Positions 58,160 to 64,000 of a stretch of 64,000 nucleotides of DNA are shown here, piece after piece. Each line of letters starts with the position of its first letter. Position 1 is the first letter of the stretch. Below the pieces are notes generated by a model that had not been told where the DNA came from, ran no database searches, and saw only the letters and a list, made by a program, of their open reading frames with translations. Made by a program: the position numbers and the translations under genes. Source of the stretch: Acanthopleura granulata. Lineage: Eukaryota > Mollusca > Polyplacophora > Chitonida > Chitonidae. Location: the NCBI GenBank assembly GCA_016165875.1, contig JABBOT010000034.1, forward strand, positions 2,850,799 to 2,914,798, read 5' to 3'.

Positions 58160-58320
58160 AATAGGAATTATGGAAGCCGGATGAAGACCCGCGACACGAT
58201 TGCAAATCCCGCGCGATTGGTATCGTCCTGGTATCTTGGGTCTCTACCCGCGGGGCCCGGCACGAGAGGAGGAGAACAGGTACCGTTCTCCTGTAGCGGC
58301 CCGCCACCTATCAAAGCCTA
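58160..58320 (-). repeat. GC-rich segment I, copy 1
   Basis: Far richer in GC than its surroundings. Inverted relative to 59205-59330, with ggaagccggatga and cccgcgcgattggta in common. The - strand frame gives DTRTIPIARDLQSC and SSSGFHN, matching the other copy at protein level. Confidence 0.6.
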
Positions 58321-58789
58321 TTTCATGATGGCCTAGGGGCCGATTTCAAGGCAATGTCGATTTCAAGAAAATGTTGATTCAAGAAACATTTATTTTAAGT
58401 AACTATCCAAGTCCACATTTTCATCAAAATATGTGTTGGATTTTTGTGTTTATTGCCTTTTACTTTTATTCCCGGGAAAAACAGTGCATAACTGTAGAGT
58501 TTTCACATATCAGTACATATTTGTTGGTCGTATTTCAATAAGGGCAACGTTACTCACACAACTTGGAATAGAAATAGATAAAGTCTCTGAATCATGAATA
58601 GTATTTTGCGGTCCACTAGTACCAGCAGAGGGGTCGAAATCGACATAGCGTAACCGAAGATCAAGTCGCCGTATCCGCGGTCATTGTTTTGGCAAACGTC
58701 GAACATAGTGGAAATATTGCCTACACTGAAAGTAATCGTGGTCTGTACATTATGATTTGTGAAAGGAAATGTGCCCTTTCACAGCCGGT

Positions 58790-59200
58790 GACAGCCTTCT
58801 TAACCACTAAAACAAGAGGTATGATAAGGCGCTGAAAATCATTGAAGGTATTTTCACAGATTTTAATGGTCTTTTTACTCACCATAATGTCATTTCTTGG
58901 GGTTTGTTCCTTTAAACACGAGCTAGAAAAATCCGTGATGAAAGTGCCCATGGCCCATGTCCGTTGAACATAGGAATGAATTAGTTTATCTGTGACGAAT
59001 GTTAATCATCAGTTTACAGCAAACCGAGTCATCGGCATTCGAGTTATCCGAACAAGTTACAGGACGTTACATACAGACTGTTGTTTGGTATCCAACATTT
59101 GATTTTTTCATTGGCTTTTTTACTTTTTTTTAACACCGCGCAATCTGATGCAAGATCTGTCGTCGCGTTTTCTAAGGGCCTAATCAATTGTTTTTACCAT
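58790..59200. repeat. Duplicated segment G, copy 2, with repeat J inserted
   Basis: gataaggcgctgaaa is followed immediately by repeat J (58837-58945). G then resumes with ttacagcaaaccgagtcatc, gagttatccgaacaagttac and aagggcctaatcaa. Copy 1 at 15.2 kb lacks J at that point. Confidence 0.6.
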
Positions 59201-59204
59201 CTTG

Positions 59205-59330
59205 GTGTCGCGGTTCGCTCGCGAACGGTGACCGTCCTTGTCCCCTCGTCCCGCGACACGAGGACGGTACCAATCGCGCGGAACGAGATGTCCTCATCCG
59301 GCTTCCATAAGGAATGCAAAGTCTAATCAA
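59205..59330 (+). repeat. GC-rich segment I, copy 2
   Basis: The + strand frame gives RTVTVLVPSSRDTRTVPIAR, then SSSGFHK, the counterpart of the - strand frame at 58.2 kb. With copy 1 it forms an inverted pair about 0.9 kb apart. Confidence 0.6.
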
Positions 59331-59339
59331 CATGATAGT

Positions 59340-59739
59340 TGATAAATTCCATGACTTTCCAAACAGGCTATACGAAGCCGTCTTAACGTGAAGAGGTGAC
59401 GTAATGCCTACAGTGCACCGTGGTTACGCGTTCGTAACGTTAAGGAGGCTTCGTGCATTGTGGTCAAGGACATTTCGAGGAAGAATTCCAGGACTTTTCC
59501 ATGGACTTACGTTACCAGTGCACTAATTCTCAGCACTGAGAAGTGCTTTCCATCTTTTCGTGACATGTAACCGTTTATACGCGAAAGACAAATATTTCAA
59601 AGTTCTATCATGTGTAAACAACCTATATCAGGATCCAATTAAAATCTGTGTTTCCGATAAACCTTAGATGGCCCTCACTTTACCTGCGTGTATCTTATAA
59701 ATTCATTGGAGAAAAACTGACTCTTGGCATTTTTCCACT
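59340..59739. other. No gene recognised
   Basis: Nothing supported in this stretch. Confidence 0.5.
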
Positions 59740-59890
59740 TTTTTGTTTGCTAATATAGATAACATCGGGTCATTATTCCAATGATTTTCCACTAAGATTA
59801 TCCAGGTTTTATAGAAATCTGGTTATGTAGTGTGTTATGTATGACTATCACAGGCGGATACTTGTAAACAGTTCAAGTCAAACCTTTGAC
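59740..59890 (-). repeat. Module B, partial copy 6
   Basis: gattatccaggttttataga, ctggttatgt and cttgtaaacagttcaagtca align with the start of B copies 4 and 5. The rest of B is missing, and a module C copy follows 0.3 kb later. Confidence 0.45.
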
Positions 59891-60189
59891 CAAGTAAGAA
59901 AGTAGAAGAGAAGGAAACATTTCAAACCTCGAAAACCAGGAGTGGATCCTGACAGCATTTGGAAAAATGGTACAGCGAGGGAAACTAGTTAACTTGAAAA
60001 CATATATGAGGGAAAACACTGTCAACTGGTTTATGTGTTGTTTTCTAACTATGGCTTTATTTCCCGAAATAATGTACCACCTAACACCTTGATTTATGCT
60101 AAGTAATAAGGTCAGAGCATCCAGGAACACCGCCTTTAGACATCTAGTGTTATTTCACTGCCGTTTCATCTCTTCACTCCCATCGGATG

Positions 60190-60500
60190 ACCTATAAGGC
60201 AGTCCTCTTCATGTCGGTTGTCAGCAGATCTAGCTTGATGTATCGACTGTTCTGAATATTCCACTGACGGTACGGCACAGACTGGTCTGATCCCTGCACT
60301 ACTGAGCAGACAAGCACAACTGTCAGCGATAAGAGCACAATTGCTATGATAGCGACTGTAAATGTCCAGGAATCAGAGAGCCATTCGGATGAGTTTATAA
60401 ACGGATGGTCCAATAGTTCAATAATTACACAACCGCGGTTCGTTTAATGACAACTGATGCACAAGTGTTAGGGCTGACTTCATAAGGGCCGAAAATAAAC
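60190..60500 (-). repeat. Module C, copy 9
   Basis: The most open C copy: the same frame runs through the preceding segment, the hydrophobic stretch and the tail (see the open frame at 60192-60425). The distal part (aataattacacaaccgcggt) matches the other copies. Confidence 0.7.
60192..60425 (-). CDS. Open frame of module C, membrane-segment peptide
   Basis: The - strand frame is open from just after TAA at about 60428 to TAG at 60192, about 77 codons without ATG at the start. Order: HPFINSSEWLSDSWTF, the hydrophobic segment TVAIIAIVLLSLTVVLVCSV, QGSDQSVPYRQWN, then IQNSRYIKLDLLTTDMKR and TAL. One membrane helix with a basic, Asn/Arg-rich tail, or the last helix and tail of a transporter. 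It is more likely an exon of a larger gene than a gene by itself. Comparison with copy 7 shows no clear excess of third-position changes, so constraint is not demonstrated. Confidence 0.3.
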   Translation of the reverse strand: MIELLDHPFINSSEWLSDSWTFTVAIIAIVLLSLTVVLVCSVVQGSDQSVPYRQWNIQNSRYIKLDLLTTDMKRTAL

Positions 60501-60904
60501 GACACGGGATATATTCACCCTGCGGTTACCAAACGACTGTCCCTGAGCTGGAACTGATGAATGACCATCTTGCCATGCCACAGAGAGCCTTTTCTATCGG
60601 CAAGACACTAATACAGTTTTAAACAGGAATCTTGAAATCACCAACGCCAAATGCTTTCTCCATTGGACTGTTTATCAGATGAGGAAACCGTATCTTCCAG
60701 ATGTTGGACATACACTGATCAGTATAACTGCACGATTGTCTTTGTATCAAGGGAATAAACCCATTTCTACAAAACCATCAATTACTTGTGTAAGAGTGTC
60801 GTGACTTATCATGTGTTTGTTTTGACGTCTGCGTGATTTCACTTAAACGGAAAGACACCAGCAAAAAAAAGTCATGGCCAAGTGAGAACAAAGACTATTA
60901 AAAC

Positions 60905-60985
60905 TGTGTCTGAAAATACCTTCAATGATATTTACACATTTTTCCTTCACCGGATTAAATGCAGTCAGGTATTTTGATTTGTATG
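60905..60985 (-). repeat. Repeat J, copy 3 (inverted, partial)
   Basis: aaaataccttcaatgatatt and gattaaatgcagtcaggtat are the reverse complement of words at 57.92-57.98 kb. Confidence 0.6.
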
Positions 60986-60989
60986 GTGG

Positions 60990-61779
60990 GTTTTATGGAC
61001 CATATCAATAATGTGTGCCAGCAGTGACGATTGACTGATGGATATCTTTAAGCAGTACATCTCTGTACTAAACATGCATCACAGTGACCCATTATCTTTA
61101 AATTACTAACCGAGTGCTGAAGTTTATAAAATATTAATTATTACACCCTGGGAAACATTTGCTACCCGTAATGTAATAGGGTGTCTTTACCGGTGGCAAG
61201 TGCCATCCATAGTGTAATAGTCATTACATTATGGGCCTTTATTACGTTACAGGAGTCTACGCGTGTAAATTGAATGAAGATGTCGTTGTGGGACCAGATA
61301 TGTTGTCTGAGATAGCAAACAGATTTCGCTGGATTGCAAAATAATCATGATGTAAGGATACATCAAGTGCAGTTTACAGATACGAGTTTTATGTGGGTAA
61401 TTCCGAGGCGTGAAAAGCTGATGCCCACAGAGGATGTTGTTGTAGGGCTCGTGTTGGTGTGTAGCTCGTTTTGCAGTAACACCAGGCCCTTCGTTTTCTG
61501 TACACTTCCTTTGCCATTTTTTACATATTTTCTTAAGATAACATTTACGCCATTCCAGTAGCCAAAAACTTACTCCTACGAAGCAATCGAGACCAGGATA
61601 GTCTATTGTAAGTGATCTCTAGCATGGCTTTTTCCACGGCAACAAGCGGTCGCGGTAAAAGTAGTCCGGCTCACATTTGTACATTTACATGGAGTATATA
61701 TGGGATCGAAAGTTTAGATGACCAATCGAAAAGGTGGAATCTAGTAATTTACATCGCTATTTTCTTATTTCTGTACATT
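60990..61779. other. No gene recognised; one hairpin
   Basis: A 12-bp stem with a 4-base loop lies at 61207-61234 (ccatagtgtaat / attacattatgg, one G-T pair). No exon is supported. Confidence 0.45.
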
Positions 61780-61885
61780 TATTTTTTTATTCATTGGTAT
61801 TGTACGCCGTATGCAAGAACATTTCACTTATATGACAGCATTACTGTACCAGGAAACTGGGCAGAGCCCTTGGAAAAACCATAAC
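61780..61885 (-). mobile_element. SINE 3' end fragment
   Basis: ttggtattgtacgccgtatg, aagaacatttcacttatatg, aggaaactgggcagagccct. Head absent. Confidence 0.75.
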
Positions 61886-62453
61886 CGTAGTGTTGAAGCG
61901 AAGTTGCTAAAACGTTATGTAAAAGTGAAGATAAAATGTTACTTCTAGGTAACTTGTTCGACTTGTTTATTCCGATAAACATTGTCCTCAAGGAAACACG
62001 ACTGGTTCTCTTGGTCGTGGTAAAAAATGGTAAAAAAATGGCTGAATCAGCCTAAAATCAGTCTAGAGTTAGTTGCCGAAGCTGGTTGAAGACTTATGTT
62101 CTATCACTGTGTCTAGGCTTCCTCACTTGTGTCAGAAATATAACACCTCCACGCATTCAGGCATGGTAAGGATATGCTGATTTCAGACACAATTCTCGAC
62201 AGTATGGAGCCGCCTCCAGCAAATCACAGGGAAAATCCATGCGCGTCACCGAGACTTTGTACACATACAATGTGGAAAGTCGGATGTGTCATGTGCACTA
62301 TAGTCAAATGTCCCTGACGGAGTCTAGTCCAGGAGAAATTAAGATGTAAGTAAATTTGTATAACAGTCTTTGTAGGTATTCAAACAGCTGAGTGATGGCA
62401 TCTATATTCGAATCTGACGCCCCCGCTGTCTGGAGGACCTGAATATTGATTGA
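61886..62453. other. No gene recognised
   Basis: Nothing supported in this stretch. Confidence 0.5.
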
Positions 62454-62560
62454 TTGATTGATTTGTCTGTTTATTTTTTATTTATTTATTTATTTCATTG
62501 GCGTTTTACTCCACACTCAAGAATATTTCACTTATACGACGGCCGCCAGCATAGACGGAG
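62454..62560 (-). mobile_element. SINE 3' end fragment with TTTA tail
   Basis: A TTTA-rich tail at 62472-62497, then ggcgttttactccacactca, gaatatttcacttatacgac and ggccgccagcat. Cut off after about 75 bp. Confidence 0.75.
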
Positions 62561-63479
62561 CCATGTCTGTGTGCACATATCTCAACATGTCACACAGTGT
62601 AAATGTAAACAGAAGCTTTGTTTGGTCACTGGGACGTCTGTTAAACTGAACAAAAAAACCAACCATATTACTTGAATTAATACTTGAAAAAGTAATAAAA
62701 GAAAAATCTATTAACCGTCTGGATTTATTTCATTTTCGTTAAATACCAGAGGCTTGGCCTAATGAAAATTACACCGTTGCGTGCCACCAGATGCTCCAGA
62801 AGTAGCTTTCTGACACTGGGACTGCAACTTGCGGGGAAATAGGACTTTTTGGCAGGGCGAAGAGCATAATAACCGATAACAAATGAAATACATATATATT
62901 TGATCCACTATTTTTTTTATTTGTGTCTAAACTGGGACTTATGAATGGCCATATTGACAGGTGGGGATTGTGTCCTTTGTACCGCATCTACCTAATATTT
63001 CTGTTCTCATTTACATTTAGAAGTTGGAATCGTTTATAGCTGTTGAATATATCTGTGCTTATATCTATGGTAATTCTTATTCCACCGATGTTACATTGGA
63101 TAATTCTCATTACCTGAACACCCTTGTCTTGCCACAGTTTCTTCCAAATAACAATGTGTTTACTTCTTGGACACAGTTAATTGTACTTCGATGATTCTTT
63201 ACTTGTCTCTCTTTAATAAGCCTGGGCATGAGAATGGAGATATTGGAGGCAAGTATGCCACATTATATTACTTCTTCCTATAACAGGTTAAGGTCGGAGA
63301 GACCCACGCTGATGCTGCACGATGATTAGAGAACTGGCTGGATTTACAATGAGACACCTCTCAACTATATCTCTCCACAATAGGTGTTGTGAGGTGAGTA
63401 AGCTGGTTAACGGGAAGAGTTTATATTTCCTCTGAATTACATATGTCAAAAGCCAAAAATAAAATTTAACGACTGGGAC
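62561..63479. other. No gene recognised
   Basis: No recognised repeat or exon. It may be intron or upstream sequence of module F copy 3, which begins to be recognisable near 63480. Confidence 0.4.
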
Positions 63480-64000
63480 TATTCGTCACAACAAAACAAA
63501 CAAGACACAGAGAAGGGTCTTCCGTCCAGTCATTACCTGGATATGTACAGACACAGGCATGATATGTTACCAACAGAAGTCAACTCGTTCCTTGCTATGA
63601 GGATCTGTGTCCAGACTAACAGTTTTCAGATTAACAGTAAAAATGATGCAATCATTCTTGAGTTTCAAGGATAGACGTGCATAAAGCAGAACGAAGGTGC
63701 AGTCTTTTTTATTGTTTATTGCTCTCTTTTTTGTCATAAATCTGGTTGGTAAGTGTAATTAATCTGTGTTAGGGATTCATTGGTGGCCTAACTACTGTGA
63801 ACACACTGATGGCACCTGCTTTGAAGTCTTATCAAAAAGCCGACGCTAAGAAGCAAAGGTAGACTTATCCCATAATTTATGACCACTTTACAAGACGGTA
63901 AAACACGTCCAGAGAGATAAAAGAAAAACGCCACCTTCAGACATTGAAATTGTATTGTAAGTTGTGTGCCGTAAGCGCGGGTATACCTTTGATCATTTGT
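63480..64000 (+). repeat. Module F, copy 3, running off the window
   Basis: Weakly aligned with 34630-34920 (gactattcgtcac, acaagacacagag), then clearly from tggtaagtgtaattaat (63747) onward to about 63900. Unlike copies 1 and 2, the central block has good splice borders on both sides (63773-63858). This could be part of a live gene continuing to the right. Confidence 0.55.
63773..63858 (+). CDS. Exon candidate of module F gene
   Basis: 86 nt between the acceptor-like aatctgtgttag and donor-like AAAG|GTAGAC. It reads GFIGGLTTVNTLMAPALKSY and QKADAKKQR: a short hydrophobic helix followed by charged residues. The matching block of copy 2 is GFIGNLGAVITFMAFRLKSH with PDVDVEEQRQ. Family unknown. 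Confidence 0.4.

Overview
This is animal nuclear DNA, AT-rich, with no ordinary intact gene that I can recognise. The best evidence for the host is a tRNA-headed SINE present in at least twelve copies. It runs from a GCCTCCGTGGCTCAGTCGG-like head to a TTTACGCCGTACTCAAGAAT-like end with an (AAAT)n tail, a type I associate with molluscs. A non-LTR element of a kind common in mollusc genomes points the same way. I infer a marine mollusc and cannot name the species.

Layout. About 1-14 kb is sparse non-coding DNA with SINEs and dispersed repeats. A 5.5-kb LINE (19225-24767, + strand) has an ORF1 with zinc knuckles and an ORF2 with endonuclease, reverse transcriptase, RNase H and a C-terminal zinc motif. 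It is broken by frameshifts and stops but still bounded by a perfect 9-bp target duplication. It sits inside one copy of a low-copy family, here called module F. A second F copy at 46 kb lacks the insertion and shows the empty site. At 26.3-32.7 kb lies a decayed Ty3/gypsy element on the - strand. Its order is LTR, gag, protease, RT, RNase H, integrase, GPY/F module, LTR, and the protease active site is mutated (DTG to DRG).

From about 32.7 to 44.8 kb the window is a diverged tandem array of roughly 3-kb units. Each is built from the same modules in the order B, C, D, E/A. The same order recurs, stretched by insertions, at 47.4-56.8 kb, and single modules lie at 9, 14, 17-18 and 60 kb. On the - strand module C keeps a recurring reading frame for a hydrophobic segment followed by a short basic tail. 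B and D also show recurring peptide strings. Module F (24.8, 34.6, 46.1 and 63.5 kb, + strand) has exon-like open segments bounded by splice consensus.

I read the window as a cluster of duplicated, mostly decayed multi-exon gene copies, invaded by SINEs, a LINE and an LTR element. The identity of the module F and B/C/D proteins is unknown to me. All similarity statements come from reading the sequence by eye, so module boundaries are approximate to some tens of bases.
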